Positions 1 through 7,866 of a stretch of 9,109 nt of DNA are shown here, one piece after another (position 1 is the first letter of the stretch; the number at the start of each line of letters is the position of its first letter). The notes beneath the pieces were generated by a model. The model did no database searches and had not been told where the DNA came from. It saw nothing but the letters and a program-made list of their open reading frames with translations. A program made the translations under genes and the position numbers. Source of the DNA: CAVPRW01 sp046727435 [NCBI: bacterium] (GTDB taxonomy: Bacteria; Tectomicrobia; Entotheonellia; J063); contig JBKPCR010000061.1 in assembly GCA_046727435.1 (NCBI GenBank), positions 1 through 9,109 of the forward strand, given 5' to 3'.

Positions 1-2
1 GT

Positions 3-209
3 GCCAAGGGGATTCCGACCCTGGATCGCCTCAAACTGTTCAAGTTCATTCGCGACCTCACGGCCTCAGACCTCGGCGGCATGTGGATGGTCGAGAGTCT
101 GCATGGCGGCGGCTCCCTGGAGGCGGAGAAGATCGCCATGCGGGCCCATTATCCGCTCGACTACGCCAAGCGCCTGGTACGGGGGCTGGCGCGTTTGACG
201 TCGGGGTAA
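3..209 (+). CDS. C-terminal end of a 4-hydroxyphenylacetate 3-hydroxylase / 4-hydroxybutyryl-CoA dehydratase family protein (5' partial)
   Basis: Reading frame 3 is open from the left edge to TAA at 207-209 and gives 68 residues beginning AKGIPTLDRLKLFKFIRDL. The helical segments around KLFKFIRDLTAS, MWMVESLHGGGS and HYPLDYAKRLVRGLA resemble, from memory, the C-terminus of the HpaB / AbfD flavoprotein family. These are FAD-dependent 4-hydroxyphenylacetate 3-monooxygenases, or the related FAD/Fe-S 4-hydroxybutyryl-CoA dehydratases and vinylacetyl-CoA isomerases. The catalytic part lies outside the window, so the two activities cannot be separated. A competing frame-1 reading from GTG at 1 is rich in Ser, Arg and Trp and looks like a shadow. 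The gene appears unrelated to the defence operon downstream and marks the left chromosomal flank. Confidence 0.7.
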   Translation, partial: AKGIPTLDRLKLFKFIRDLTASDLGGMWMVESLHGGGSLEAEKIAMRAHYPLDYAKRLVRGLARLTSG

Positions 210-216
210 AAGGTGA

Positions 217-245
217 TTGACAGCGACAGGCGGCTTTGGTAGTGT
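217..245 (+). promoter_or_regulatory. Candidate sigma-70 promoter for the VOC gene
   Basis: A perfect -35 hexamer TTGACA (217-222) is followed after 17 bp by TAGTGT (240-245), which matches three of six -10 consensus positions. It would start transcription near 252 and leave a leader of about 64 nt before the VOC gene. It begins just after the stop codon of the preceding gene. This rests on motif and spacing only. Confidence 0.4.
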
Positions 246-315
246 CGCAAACAAGCCTCGCGCCGCGCGCCAGGGGCCCAGTGGATATCTCTCGCAGCCC
301 AAAAAGGAGACCATC

Positions 316-732
316 ATGGCGAAGATCAAACATATCGCCCTGTCGACGCAGGATCCCGAGAAGACCGCAGCCTTCTACAAAGAGACCCTCGGATTACAAG
401 AAGTGGGGAAAGTGGATGGTCCTCTGGCCGAGGGCTATTACCTCACCGACGGCTCGATCAATGTGGCTATTCTCAAATTCAAGAACGATCAGGCTGCTGA
501 CAAGCCGGAAGGGGTCAACTTCGTCGGGCTGCACCATTTCGGGTTCAAGGTGGAGGATCTGGAAGCGACCGAGGCACGTCTGGAAGCGGCCCACGCCGAC
601 AAACGCCCCCAGGTAAATATGGCCATGCCTCAAGCAGCAGGACATCGCAATTTCGAAGTAAAATATCGTGGACCAGACGGCGTGATCTTTGACATTTCTA
701 GTACAGGATGGGTGGGGACATCGGACGACTAG
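316..732 (+). CDS. VOC family (glyoxalase/bleomycin-resistance/dioxygenase fold) protein
   Basis: The protein has 138 residues and is probably a soluble, cytoplasmic metal-binding enzyme or binding protein of the vicinal oxygen chelate superfamily. The N-terminal strand and helix read IKHIALSTQDPEKTAAFYKE, a classic VOC opening with His6 in the first metal-ligand position. His73/His74 in GLHHFGF begins the second beta-alpha-beta half, and the end carries GPDGVIFDIS, the usual final strand, with Asp126 where many family members have Glu. One protein therefore carries both half-modules, the normal size for a single-domain VOC protein. The ATG at 316 is chosen because AAGGAGA (304-310) sits 5 nt upstream; the frame stays open further upstream without a better site. 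The substrate cannot be read from the sequence. It stands alone between a candidate promoter and a strong hairpin, so it is probably monocistronic. Confidence 0.85.
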   Translation: MAKIKHIALSTQDPEKTAAFYKETLGLQEVGKVDGPLAEGYYLTDGSINVAILKFKNDQAADKPEGVNFVGLHHFGFKVEDLEATEARLEAAHADKRPQVNMAMPQAAGHRNFEVKYRGPDGVIFDISSTGWVGTSDD

Positions 733-782
733 TGTCCGCTGGAGGTGTCTGCTTACCGCATGCCTGATCGAATACCATCTTG

Positions 783-817
783 CACCGCCATAGCCTGACA
801 GTAATGCTATGGCGGTG
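783..817 (+). terminator. Perfect 12-bp hairpin after the VOC gene, probable terminator
   Basis: CACCGCCATAGC (783-794) and GCTATGGCGGTG (806-817) are exact reverse complements separated by an 11-nt loop, 50 bp after the VOC stop codon. The stem is G+C-rich. Only a weak T-containing stretch (TCTCGCCTCC) follows, so termination may be partly Rho-assisted, or the stem may protect the mRNA 3' end. No gene on the - strand points into it. Confidence 0.55.
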
Positions 818-819
818 TC

Positions 820-1110
820 TCGCCTCCCATCCTAGCATTGCTCCTAAAGCGGTTTCATGGCGACCTGTTCGCAGTTCGGCAGAGCCAACCCTGAGTCCTC
901 CAACAGTCTGTTCATTCTGAACGCTGCAAGGTAGTCTGACGTTGACTACACGGCATGGCTCACCTCCCTTGGTGAGATACTCCTACGTCAAGAGCGAGCG
1001 GAGTGATCTGTTGGCGCAGCATGCCTGGACATCTGAACCTGTCTATGAGCAGGATAGTCTTCTGATGGATCGACGGTTACAAGCTCTGGGTCTTTGGGAA
1101 TCGAAAATGC
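820..1110. other. Intergenic stretch without a convincing gene
   Basis: This stretch of roughly 290 bp between the VOC terminator and the defence-operon promoter has no ORF with a credible ribosome-binding site or recognisable protein. A 60-codon frame at 942-1124 has no Shine-Dalgarno sequence and no recognisable motif. Two perfect short inverted repeats lie at 931-949 and 959-976 and are listed separately. I see no tRNA, CRISPR or insertion-sequence end. It marks the left border of the defence locus. Confidence 0.5.
931..976. repeat. Two adjacent perfect short inverted repeats
   Basis: GTAGTC (931-936) pairs with GACTAC (944-949) around a 7-nt loop. CTCACC (959-964) pairs with GGTGAG (971-976) around a 6-nt loop. 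Both stems are 6 bp and perfect and lie 9 nt apart. Neither is followed by a T tract. They could be paired hairpins in a leader or small RNA, or protein-binding sites; no known family is recognised. Confidence 0.35.
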
Positions 1111-1140
1111 TTAGCAGATGCTAACAATATTTGGTATAGT
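1111..1140 (+). promoter_or_regulatory. Candidate promoter of the HTH-brxF-brxC operon with overlapping palindromic operator
   Basis: TTAGCA (1111-1116) and TATAGT (1135-1140) are separated by 18 bp and resemble -35 and -10 boxes. The -10 matches five of six consensus bases. The -35 hexamer is the left half of the perfect palindrome TTAGCA-GA-TGCTAA (1111-1124), so a protein bound there would block RNA polymerase. Transcription would start near 1147, about 50 nt before the HTH gene, which makes that 70-aa protein a natural candidate for an autoregulator. The promoter and its regulation are inferred from position and motif. Confidence 0.45.
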
Positions 1141-1196
1141 CAGGCGTCATAAAAAATCAACGAACGCAGAGCTGCTTTTCTCCACTGGGGTAAACG

Positions 1197-1409
1197 ATGC
1201 ACGAGCAACCACACGATGTGATGACGTTCGAGGAAGTGATGACGTACCTGCGAATCCCCCGGTCCTCGCTCTACAAGCTTGCCCAAGAGGGCAAGATCCC
1301 CTCGCAGAAGGTTGGGCGGCACTGGCGCTTCCGTCGTGAAGCTATTGACCGCTGGCTAGAGGGAGTACCCGTCAAACAGCTGAATGGGGACCGAGAATAT
1401 GCAGGTTGA
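1197..1409 (+). CDS. Small excisionase-type helix-turn-helix DNA-binding protein, putative regulator of the BREX operon
   Basis: The protein has 70 residues and consists almost entirely of one MerR/excisionase-like winged helix (HTH_17 type). The pattern runs from MTFEEVMTYLRIPRSSLYKL (residues 9-28) through the turn GKIPSQKVGRHWRF (32-45) to the closing helix EAIDRWLEG (48-56). VGRHWRF is the characteristic wing. No dimerisation or effector domain is present. ATG 1197 follows TGGGG (1186-1190) by 6 nt; ATG 1221 (residue 9) is an alternative that keeps the whole domain. The end of the gene overlaps the start of brxF, so the two are probably translationally coupled. Members of this family act as phage excisionases or as small transcription factors. 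Here, without an integrase and upstream of a BREX operon with a palindrome in its promoter, transcription control is more likely. The role is inferred. Confidence 0.75.
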   Translation: MHEQPHDVMTFEEVMTYLRIPRSSLYKLAQEGKIPSQKVGRHWRFRREAIDRWLEGVPVKQLNGDREYAG

Positions 1410-1878
1410 GCAGTGGGCAGAGCAGATCATGCATCAGATCGACCAGGCAGTTACACTATACCACCGGTTGATCTTATTTGTGGCCCCGTCTGGCATGGGA
1501 AAAACGAAAGTACTTGAGGAAGTCGCAAAGCGGACAGGGGGTCGCTACATCAACGTGAGCCTCGATCTGAGCCGACAGCTGCTGGACTTTACCGAGCGGC
1601 AGCGAGCCCTACAAGTATCTCGTGTGCTGAGCGACATCGTTGGGAAGGATAATGAACAAGCGGTCCTACTCGACAACACGGAAGTGCTCTTCGATGTCTC
1701 GCTCAAGCAGGACCCGCTGCGGTGCCTCCAGGGATTGTCACGACAGACAACTGTGGTGGCTGCCTGGAATGGTACGATTGAACATGGCTACCTGATCTAT
1801 GCCGCGCCCGACCATCCGGAATACCGTCGCTATCCAGCCGGTGATCTCCTGGTCGTAAGTCCGCCTGTGCCCGCCTGA
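1399..1878 (+). CDS. brxF: BREX-3 system P-loop-containing protein BrxF
   Basis: This is a small P-loop NTPase, the signature first gene of type 3 BREX phage-defence operons. From the chosen start it has 159 residues. A Walker A loop APSGMGKT lies at 29-36 (A replaces the first G of the classic motif), a LDLSRQLLD segment at 55-63 and a Walker B-like AVLLDNTE at 88-95. The C-terminal part has AAWNG (121-125) and HPEYRRY (139-145), which I associate with BrxF proteins. ATG 1399 is preferred because GGGGA (1386-1390) sits 8 nt upstream. An in-frame ATG at 1384 would add five residues but lacks a ribosome-binding site. Either start overlaps the HTH gene. The brxC gene follows after 38 bp. The biochemical role of BrxF in BREX is not well established; it probably works with BrxC in the nucleotide-dependent complex. 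Confidence 0.85.
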   Translation: MQVEQWAEQIMHQIDQAVTLYHRLILFVAPSGMGKTKVLEEVAKRTGGRYINVSLDLSRQLLDFTERQRALQVSRVLSDIVGKDNEQAVLLDNTEVLFDVSLKQDPLRCLQGLSRQTTVVAAWNGTIEHGYLIYAAPDHPEYRRYPAGDLLVVSPPVPA

Positions 1879-1916
1879 AGACGATCGTCCAGGAAAGATC
1901 CTGAGAGGACAGTACC

Positions 1917-4900
1917 ATGCAATACAGCGATCAGGTGCAGTTTGACCCCATCGAGACCGTCATCCAACTCCGCGATGCCGATGATCTGCGCGCAGCCAAA
2001 GAGCTGGTCGCCACTTATGTGATTTCCGAGGAAATGGCTGAGAAGTTGACGGCAGTGGTTTTTCCACAGCTCCAATTCGAGCGCCCCACTGATAATAAGG
2101 GCCTGCTCATCGTGGGGAATTACGGCACTGGGAAGTCGCACCTCATGGCTGTCATCTCGGGAATAGCCGAACACGCCGACCTCGTTGCTGCGCTCCACAA
2201 TCCCCAAGTTGCGAAGAGCGCTGTCCCCGTTGCAGGGCGATTCAACGTCGTGCGCACGGAACTCGGATCCACCACGATGGATTTTCGGGAGTTCGTCTGC
2301 TCGCAACTGGAAGAGGCCCTGTCGACGTGGGGCATCGCCTATCGCTTCCCGCCACGCGACAAGATCCCCAACCACAAGGGAGCCTTCGAGGAGATGATGG
2401 CGAGCTTCCACGAGCAGTATCCCGACCACGGCCTGCTCCTGGTCGTGGATGAACTATTAGACTACCTCCGTACCCGCAGAGATCACGAACTCATTCTCGA
2501 CCTCAACTTCCTGCGCGAAATGGGGGAGATCTGCAAGGACTTGCGCTTCCGCCTCATGGCCGGCGTGCAGGAGGCCATCTTCGATAGCCCGCGATTCCAA
2601 TTTGCCGCCGACAGCCTCCGCCGCGTCAAAGATCGTTTCGAGCAGGTGCTCATCGCGCGTCGGGACGTGAAGTTCGTGGTGGCCGAGCGCCTCCTCAAGA
2701 AAACCGCCGAACAACAGGCCTGGGCCAGAGAGCACCTAACGCCCTTCGCCAAATTCTATAATGACCTGAACGAATGCATGGACGAGTTCGTCCGCCTCTT
2801 CCCCGTGCATCCCGATTACATCGACGTGTTTGAGCGGGTGACCGTGGTCGAGAAGCGGGAGATCCTCAAGACCCTGTCCTCGACGATGCGAAAGCTCCTG
2901 AATGAGACGGTCCCAGAGGATACCCCTGGCCTCATCGCCTATGACAGCTACTGGAATGTGCTCCGTGAAAACGCCGCCTTCCGTGCTGTGCCGGACATCC
3001 GAGAGGTCATCCGCGTTAGCGACATCCTGGAGTCACGCATCCAGCAGGCATTCTCACGGCCTGTCTACAAGCCGATGGCGGTCCAGATCATCCACGCGCT
3101 CTCGGTCCATCGCCTCACCACCGGAGACATCGAAACACCCGTGGGGTTGACGGCCCAGGAGCTACGGGATTCCCTCTGCCTCTACCAACCAGGTGTGGAG
3201 GACCTCGGAGGCACTCCAGCCGAAGATTTGCTGACGCTGGTGCAAACGGTCTTGCGGGAAATCGGTCGCACGGTCAACGGTCAGTTCATCTCGAAAGCCG
3301 CCGATACGGAGCAGTACTATCTGGACCTGAAGAAGGACACCGACTACGATACGCTGATCGACAAGCGCGGCGAGAGCCTCGATCCGAATCCTTTAGATCT
3401 AGCCTACTTCAATGCGCTGGTGCGCATCCTGGAGCGATCGGATCATTACTACCCGGGGACGCACCTCGCGTGGGAAGACGAACTCGAGTGGCGCGAACGC
3501 AAGGCCTCCCGTCGGGGCTATATGTTTTTCGGGACGCCGCGCGAGCGCTCAACGGCCCAGCCGCCGCGCGATTTCTATCTCTACTTCATCCAGCCCTACG
3601 AGCCACCCCCATACAAGGACGAGAGGAAGGCGGATGAGGTCTTCTTTCGCCTATCCAACGTGGACAACGTCTTCCATGAGACATTGCGCCGGTACGCGGC
3701 CGCCCTGGACCTTGCCTCCACCGCCTCCGGAAGGGCTAAAGACATCTACGGCTCGAAGGCCTCGGCGTTCCTGGGAGATTTGGTCAAGTGGCTCCAGGAA
3801 CACATCACCACGGCTTTTGAGGTCACCTATCAGGGTCGGACCCAGCCACTGCAGGAATGGATCAAAGGGAAATTCTCCCCACCGGCAGGGGCCCGCGCCA
3901 ATGTACGCGACATCGTGAAGGCGGTTGGCGGGATCTGCTTGGCTCCCCATTTCGGTGACAAGTCTCCGGAATATCCCACATTTTCCGTGTTGGTGACCCA
4001 GGAGAGCCGAGCGCAGGCGATGCAGGACGCGCTGCGTTGGATAAGGGGCGCGACGAAGACGCAGCAAGCCACAGCGGTCCTGGATGCCCTAGAATTGCTC
4101 GACGGCGATCGACTCGATCCCTCGCGTTCGAGATATGCCAGCTATATCCTGACGCTCCTCAGACATAAGGGGCAAGGCCAGGTTTTGAATCGGGCCGAAC
4201 TGCTACATGACGACCTTGGCGTTGAGTACATGGCCCCCGACAGGTATCGCCTGGAGCCGGAATGGGTGGTTGTGCTCCTGGCGGCACTGGTCTATAGCGG
4301 CGATGTGGTGTTAGCGATTCCGGGCAAGAAGTTTGACGCCAGCACCCTGGACAGCCTGGTGTCCACACCGGCCGATGTTCTCCTACAGTTCAGGCACATC
4401 GAACCCCCTAGAGAGTGGAATCTACCCGCCCTCAGGGCACTGTTCGAGCTTGTCGGCCTCACGCCGGGCAATGCTCAGCTCGTCACCCAAGGCAAAGAGG
4501 AACCTGTTCAAGACCTGCAGAAGGCCATCGCTCAGCGCGTCGAGCAGTTGGTATTGGCCCAGCAGCAGGTGCAGAGTGGATTTCTGTTCTGGGGGAGCAA
4601 TCTACTGGCTGAGCAGGAACAGACCGAATACCGAGAGCGGTTAGATGGAACCAAGACCTTTCTCGAATCGCTGCAGGCCTATTCTTCCCCGGGAAGGCTC
4701 AAGAACATCCGTTATGACGAGTCCGACGTCAAAGCCCGGAAGGTCGGCCTGGAGATCGTGCGTGAGCTGACCTCTCTGCAAGAGTTCGTCGCCGAACTCG
4801 GGCCAGTGGCAAGTTATTTAGCGCAAGCTGAAATGGTCCTGCCCGAGGAACACCAATGGGTCCAACAAGTCCGAAGTGCGAGAGCCGAATTGCGAAATAA

Positions 4901-5627
4901 GCTGGAAGAAAACCGTACCACGCACTCCGCGCTTCGCACGCAGGTACGCCAACGATTAGCCAAGTTAAAACAGGACTATATCATCACCTATATAGCTCAA
5001 CACACCAAGGCCAGACTGGGCGTGAACGACGACAAGCGCAAGGCAGCGCTTTTGCGTGATGAGCGTGTCGACCACCTCCAGAAGCTCGCGACGATCGAAC
5101 TGATGCCCGCGAGCCAACTAACGGATTTCCGGAATCGCCTGGCCGACTTGAAATCATGCTTTGCCCTCACCGAGCCAGAACTCCAGGCAACTCCCATCTG
5201 CCCCCATTGTGTATTCAAACCCTCCACCGAGCAGGTGGACGCTGCTGCAGGCGCGATCCTGACCGCCATGAATGACGAGTTGGACAAGCTCACGGCGAAC
5301 TGGACCAAGACCTTACTCGACGATCTTGCCGACCCGACCACCCAGGAGAATCTCACCCTGCTAATGGCCGAACGTCGAAAGCAAGTGGAGTCTTTGGTGA
5401 AATCACAGCGACTGCCCGCCAGGCTCTCGCAAAGCTTCATTCAGGCGCTCCAGGAAGCTTTATCAGGACTCGTCCGAGTCGTAATCAAGACTGATGAGCT
5501 TCGCGTCGCCCTCCTTGCCGGCGGCACGCCAGCCACCCCAACTGAGCTAACGAAACGCTTTGAGGAATTCCTTAATAGCTCCACTCGGGGCAAAGACAAG
5601 AGTAAGGTGCGGATCGTCCTCGAATAG
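1917..5627 (+). CDS. brxC: BREX-3 BrxC/PglY-type large ATPase (DUF6079-like)
   Basis: This 1236-residue protein is the large AAA+-like ATPase common to BREX systems (BrxC/PglY), which block phage replication while a partner methyltransferase marks self DNA. The ATPase core is N-terminal. Walker A GNYGTGKS lies at 67-74 and Walker B LLLVVDEL at 173-180, followed by an RTRRDHEL stretch. The segment [17 protein letters not shown] (211-227) precedes an Arg-rich RRVKDRF (235-241) that may hold sensor or finger residues. The rest is a long helical region; roughly residues 868-1020 are rich in Gln, Glu, Leu and Lys and probably form coiled coil. A single CPHC pair sits at 1095-1098. Length and order after brxF fit the type 3 version. 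ATG 1917 has GAGAGGA (1903-1909) 7 nt upstream. The stop codon overlaps the ribosome-binding site of the next gene, indicating one operon. I see no frameshift or missing core motif. Confidence 0.88.
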   Translation: MQYSDQVQFDPIETVIQLRDADDLRAAKELVATYVISEEMAEKLTAVVFPQLQFERPTDNKGLLIVGNYGTGKSHLMAVISGIAEHADLVAALHNPQVAKSAVPVAGRFNVVRTELGSTTMDFREFVCSQLEEALSTWGIAYRFPPRDKIPNHKGAFEEMMASFHEQYPDHGLLLVVDELLDYLRTRRDHELILDLNFLREMGEICKDLRFRLMAGVQEAIFDSPRFQFAADSLRRVKDRFEQVLIARRDVKFVVAERLLKKTAEQQAWAREHLTPFAKFYNDLNECMDEFVRLFPVHPDYIDVFERVTVVEKREILKTLSSTMRKLLNETVPEDTPGLIAYDSYWNVLRENAAFRAVPDIREVIRVSDILESRIQQAFSRPVYKPMAVQIIHALSVHRLTTGDIETPVGLTAQELRDSLCLYQPGVEDLGGTPAEDLLTLVQTVLREIGRTVNGQFISKAADTEQYYLDLKKDTDYDTLIDKRGESLDPNPLDLAYFNALVRILERSDHYYPGTHLAWEDELEWRERKASRRGYMFFGTPRERSTAQPPRDFYLYFIQPYEPPPYKDERKADEVFFRLSNVDNVFHETLRRYAAALDLASTASGRAKDIYGSKASAFLGDLVKWLQEHITTAFEVTYQGRTQPLQEWIKGKFSPPAGARANVRDIVKAVGGICLAPHFGDKSPEYPTFSVLVTQESRAQAMQDALRWIRGATKTQQATAVLDALELLDGDRLDPSRSRYASYILTLLRHKGQGQVLNRAELLHDDLGVEYMAPDRYRLEPEWVVVLLAALVYSGDVVLAIPGKKFDASTLDSLVSTPADVLLQFRHIEPPREWNLPALRALFELVGLTPGNAQLVTQGKEEPVQDLQKAIAQRVEQLVLAQQQVQSGFLFWGSNLLAEQEQTEYRERLDGTKTFLESLQAYSSPGRLKNIRYDESDVKARKVGLEIVRELTSLQEFVAELGPVASYLAQAEMVLPEEHQWVQQVRSARAELRNKLEENRTTHSALRTQVRQRLAKLKQDYIITYIAQHTKARLGVNDDKRKAALLRDERVDHLQKLATIELMPASQLTDFRNRLADLKSCFALTEPELQATPICPHCVFKPSTEQVDAAAGAILTAMNDELDKLTANWTKTLLDDLADPTTQENLTLLMAERRKQVESLVKSQRLPARLSQSFIQALQEALSGLVRVVIKTDELRVALLAGGTPATPTELTKRFEEFLNSSTRGKDKSKVRIVLE

Positions 5628-5636
5628 GAGCAAGGG

Positions 5637-6863
5637 ATGGAAGGTAAGAGACTCATCCGAACTCTGCACCTACAAAATTTGCTTTCGTTTGGCCCTGAGA
5701 GTGAAGAGATTACGCTCGAACCGCTGAATGTGCTGATCGGCCCGAACGCCTCCGGTAAGTCAAACCTCATCGAATCCATGGCGATTCTGCGCGCGACGCC
5801 AAAAGATTTGACTTCTCCGATTCGCGAGGGGGGAGGTATAGGGGAATGGCTTTGGAAGGGTGGGAAAACCATTCCAACAGCCAAGATCGACGCGACTATC
5901 GCGTATCCGGAGGGGATCATGCCTCTCCGCTATCGGCTATGCATGACGCTCGTCGGACAGCGACTAGAGATTGTCGATGAGGCGGTCGAGAACGAACGCC
6001 CAAGTAAGCCTGGTGAAATCGATGTTGATTTTTTCTACCGCTTCCAGCGTGGCAATCCCGCGTTAAATGTCAGAACGGCCATCGGAGCCCACGCACGAGC
6101 CGGTACGGATGAGGGCAGAACCAGGCGGCAGCTACGGCGTGAAGATCTGAGTCCAGAGCAATCCGTCTTATCTCAACGGAAGGATCCGGATCAGTATCCA
6201 GAGATCACCTACTTGGGGAACCAGTTTGCCAACATACGATTGTACAGGGAGTGGAACCTGGGGCGTTATACAGCACCGCGGATGCCCCAAAAAGCAGACT
6301 TGCCAGACGATTTTCTGTTGGAAGATACTAGTAACCTTGGGCTGGTCCTGAACGACCTGCAGAATAGATCAGCAACCAGACGGGTACTGCTCGAGAAGTT
6401 TAGGCAATGTTACGAAGGCGCAGAGGATATCACCACCAAGGTGCAGGGGGGCACGGTACAGATTTTTGTCCATGAAAAGGGCCTCAACCAACCGATTCCT
6501 GCCAGCCGCCTGTCCGATGGCACGCTGCGTTATCTTTGCTTACTGACGCTGCTCTGTCATCCAACTCCACCACCATTGTTGTGCATCGAAGAGCCAGAGC
6601 TCGGATTACATCCAGACATCCTCACCACTGTTGCCGAGTTGCTGGTGGAGGCATCCCAGCGCACACAGCTCATTGTGACGACGCACTCTGACGCGCTCGT
6701 CTCGGCGCTAACGGACACTCCAGAGTCGGTGTTGGTGTTTGAACACGATGATACGGGGACCCACCTGCGCCGTCTTGAGGCAGTGCGGCTGAAACAATGG
6801 CTGGAAAAATATTCCCTCGGCGAACTCTGGCGGATGGGTGAGATCGGCGGCACACGGTGGTAA
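5637..6863 (+). CDS. AAA_21/COG4637-type ABC-like ATPase, partner of the DUF4276 protein
   Basis: This 408-residue cytoplasmic ATPase has an SMC/OLD/ABC-type head. LHLQNLLSFGPESEEITLEP opens it, Walker A GPNASGKS is at 35-42, the signature-like RLSDGTLRYL at 291-300, Walker B with catalytic acid LLCIEEPELGLHPD at 314-327, and the switch histidine TTHSD at 348-352. There is no transmembrane segment or transporter partner, so it is not a transport ATPase. The arrangement matches the predicted ATPases often paired with DUF4276 proteins, and resembles AriA of PARIS and the OLD ATPases. AGGAG (5626-5630) overlaps the brxC stop and lies 6 nt before ATG 5637, so it is co-transcribed and probably coupled with brxC. 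Its end overlaps the DUF4276 start by 7 nt. It is not a core BREX gene. The likely role is an accessory sensor or effector ATPase, which is inferred from context. Confidence 0.8.
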   Translation: MEGKRLIRTLHLQNLLSFGPESEEITLEPLNVLIGPNASGKSNLIESMAILRATPKDLTSPIREGGGIGEWLWKGGKTIPTAKIDATIAYPEGIMPLRYRLCMTLVGQRLEIVDEAVENERPSKPGEIDVDFFYRFQRGNPALNVRTAIGAHARAGTDEGRTRRQLRREDLSPEQSVLSQRKDPDQYPEITYLGNQFANIRLYREWNLGRYTAPRMPQKADLPDDFLLEDTSNLGLVLNDLQNRSATRRVLLEKFRQCYEGAEDITTKVQGGTVQIFVHEKGLNQPIPASRLSDGTLRYLCLLTLLCHPTPPPLLCIEEPELGLHPDILTTVAELLVEASQRTQLIVTTHSDALVSALTDTPESVLVFEHDDTGTHLRRLEAVRLKQWLEKYSLGELWRMGEIGGTRW

Positions 6864-7495
6864 GCGAGATCCGCATGTATGTCGAAGGTGGGGGTGAAGG
6901 CAGTCAGACGAAAGCTTCAGTACGCGAGGGCTTTCAACGCTTTTTGCAAGATATCGTCCGCGCCGCACGAAGCCAGAAAGTCAGGTGGCAGATCGTTGCA
7001 TGTGGTCCGCGGCAGGCCGCCTTTGAAAATTTTCTACTGGCTTTAGAGATGCATCCGGAGGCCTTCAACGTGTTACTCGTTGACTCGGAGGGTCCGGTGA
7101 ATCGTGGCCCCAAGGAGCACTTGATGAGTCGAGATAGGTGGAATCTGCCGGATATCAGTGCGGAGCACTACCATTTGATGGTGCAAATAATGGAGGCATG
7201 GCTGGTCGCGGATCGTGATGGCCTGAGCAGGTTCTACGGCCAAAGATTCAATGCCAACGCCATTCCCAGAAACCCAAACGTCGAACAAATCGGCAAGCAA
7301 GACCTGGAATCGGCTCTGAGGGAGGCCACCCGCCACACAGCGAAGGGTGAATATCACAAGATCCATCATGGGCCGAAAATCCTGAGCCAGCTCGACGTTG
7401 CCAGGGTCAGAAGAGCTGCCACTCATTGCCACCGCCTTTTCATGACACTAGCGGACAGGATCAATAGGCCTTATGAACCGCCGCAATCCAGGTGA
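6857..7495 (+). CDS. DUF4276 family protein, probable Toprim-like effector partner of the ATPase
   Basis: The 212-residue protein fits the DUF4276 pattern as I remember it: VRWQIVACG (42-50), HLMVQIMEAWLVAD (106-119), IPRNPNVEQI (136-145) and KGEYHKIHHGP (163-173). The first strand RMYVEGGGEG places Glu10 where Toprim folds carry their catalytic glutamate, and NVLLVDSEG (71-79) supplies Asp76 and Glu78 at the second acidic motif. This suggests a metal-dependent nuclease-type active site comparable to AriB of PARIS or the OLD nucleases. Such activity is unproven for this family. GTG 6857 is used because it gives the full first strand and overlaps the ATPase by 7 nt; no strong ribosome-binding site is visible, consistent with translational coupling. 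ATG 6875 would cut into the first strand. About 545 bp without a clear intact gene follow it. Confidence 0.75.
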   Translation: MVSEIRMYVEGGGEGSQTKASVREGFQRFLQDIVRAARSQKVRWQIVACGPRQAAFENFLLALEMHPEAFNVLLVDSEGPVNRGPKEHLMSRDRWNLPDISAEHYHLMVQIMEAWLVADRDGLSRFYGQRFNANAIPRNPNVEQIGKQDLESALREATRHTAKGEYHKIHHGPKILSQLDVARVRRAATHCHRLFMTLADRINRPYEPPQSR

Positions 7496-7560
7496 GGTTT
7501 GTGGACCCGGGGCCCCATGAATCACCCTAATATGATCCCATAAGAGTAGGTGCAGGCTAA

Positions 7561-7850
7561 CCGAAAAGATCTAACTTGGCTTGGAGCAAAACCCATGAAA
7601 GCGATGGCTTCTGCACCAGAGGACAAGGCAAAAGCAAAGGCATGATTCTGATCGGGTTGTGCGACCGCCACATTGACTGGGAGGCCGCTAAGACCCGTGT
7701 GCTCAGTGTCCTCCAGCAACGGACGTTGCGAAACGAGTCAGGGCATACCAGCTCTGAGGTGCGAGCCATTACACGTCTTGGCGAAGCTAGGTCAAGCCCA
7801 TGGGCCGTGGACGCGGCGCTGCATGGCTTTATGCGCATGAGAAGCCATGA
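7561..7850 (+). pseudogene. Degraded remnant of a winged-helix C-terminal domain (frameshifted)
   Basis: One frame reads well from about 7576 to 7788: GMILIGLCDRHIDWEAAKTR then VLSVLQQRTL and TSSEVRAITRLGEA, which looks like a helix-turn-helix half. The same frame then loses protein character. The frame one base back opens after a TAG at 7788-7790 and reads VKPMGRGRGAAWLYAHEKP before TGA at 7848-7850. That is the typical wing and tail (GRGRGA-W-Y) that normally follows the recognition helix. Together they look like one winged-helix domain that has lost about a dozen residues and its frame near 7785. No ATG with a ribosome-binding site begins it and the upstream part is missing, so it is probably the tail of a larger decayed gene, perhaps a Schlafen/AlbA-like ATP-binding protein. 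The family is uncertain. The 116-codon uninterrupted frame 7576-7926 could alternatively be a real small gene. Confidence 0.45.
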
Positions 7851-7866
7851 TGAAGGATACGGCTCG

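Noticed and set aside
1-198. Frame-1 ORF from GTG at the left edge
   Set aside because: Ser/Arg/Trp-rich composition with no family resemblance. Frame 3 over the same bases reads as a recognisable flavoprotein C-terminus.
942-1124. 60-codon ORF in the intergenic region
   Set aside because: No ribosome-binding site, no recognisable domain, and it runs into the palindrome and promoter region.
1118-1339. 73-codon ORF overlapping the HTH gene
   Set aside because: Shadow frame; the other frame contains a clear winged-helix pattern and links to brxF.
1830-2429. 199-codon ORF on the - strand within brxF/brxC
   Set aside because: Lies opposite the brxC Walker A region, which has strong protein motifs. 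Long antisense frames are common in G+C-rich coding DNA.
5441-5920. 159-codon ORF on the - strand across the brxC/ATPase junction
   Set aside because: Antisense to two well-supported genes, Ser/Arg-rich, no domain recognised.
7509-7516. GGGGCCCC palindrome after the DUF4276 gene
   Set aside because: Eight bases only, with no loop and no T tract, so it is too short to call a terminator or a site.
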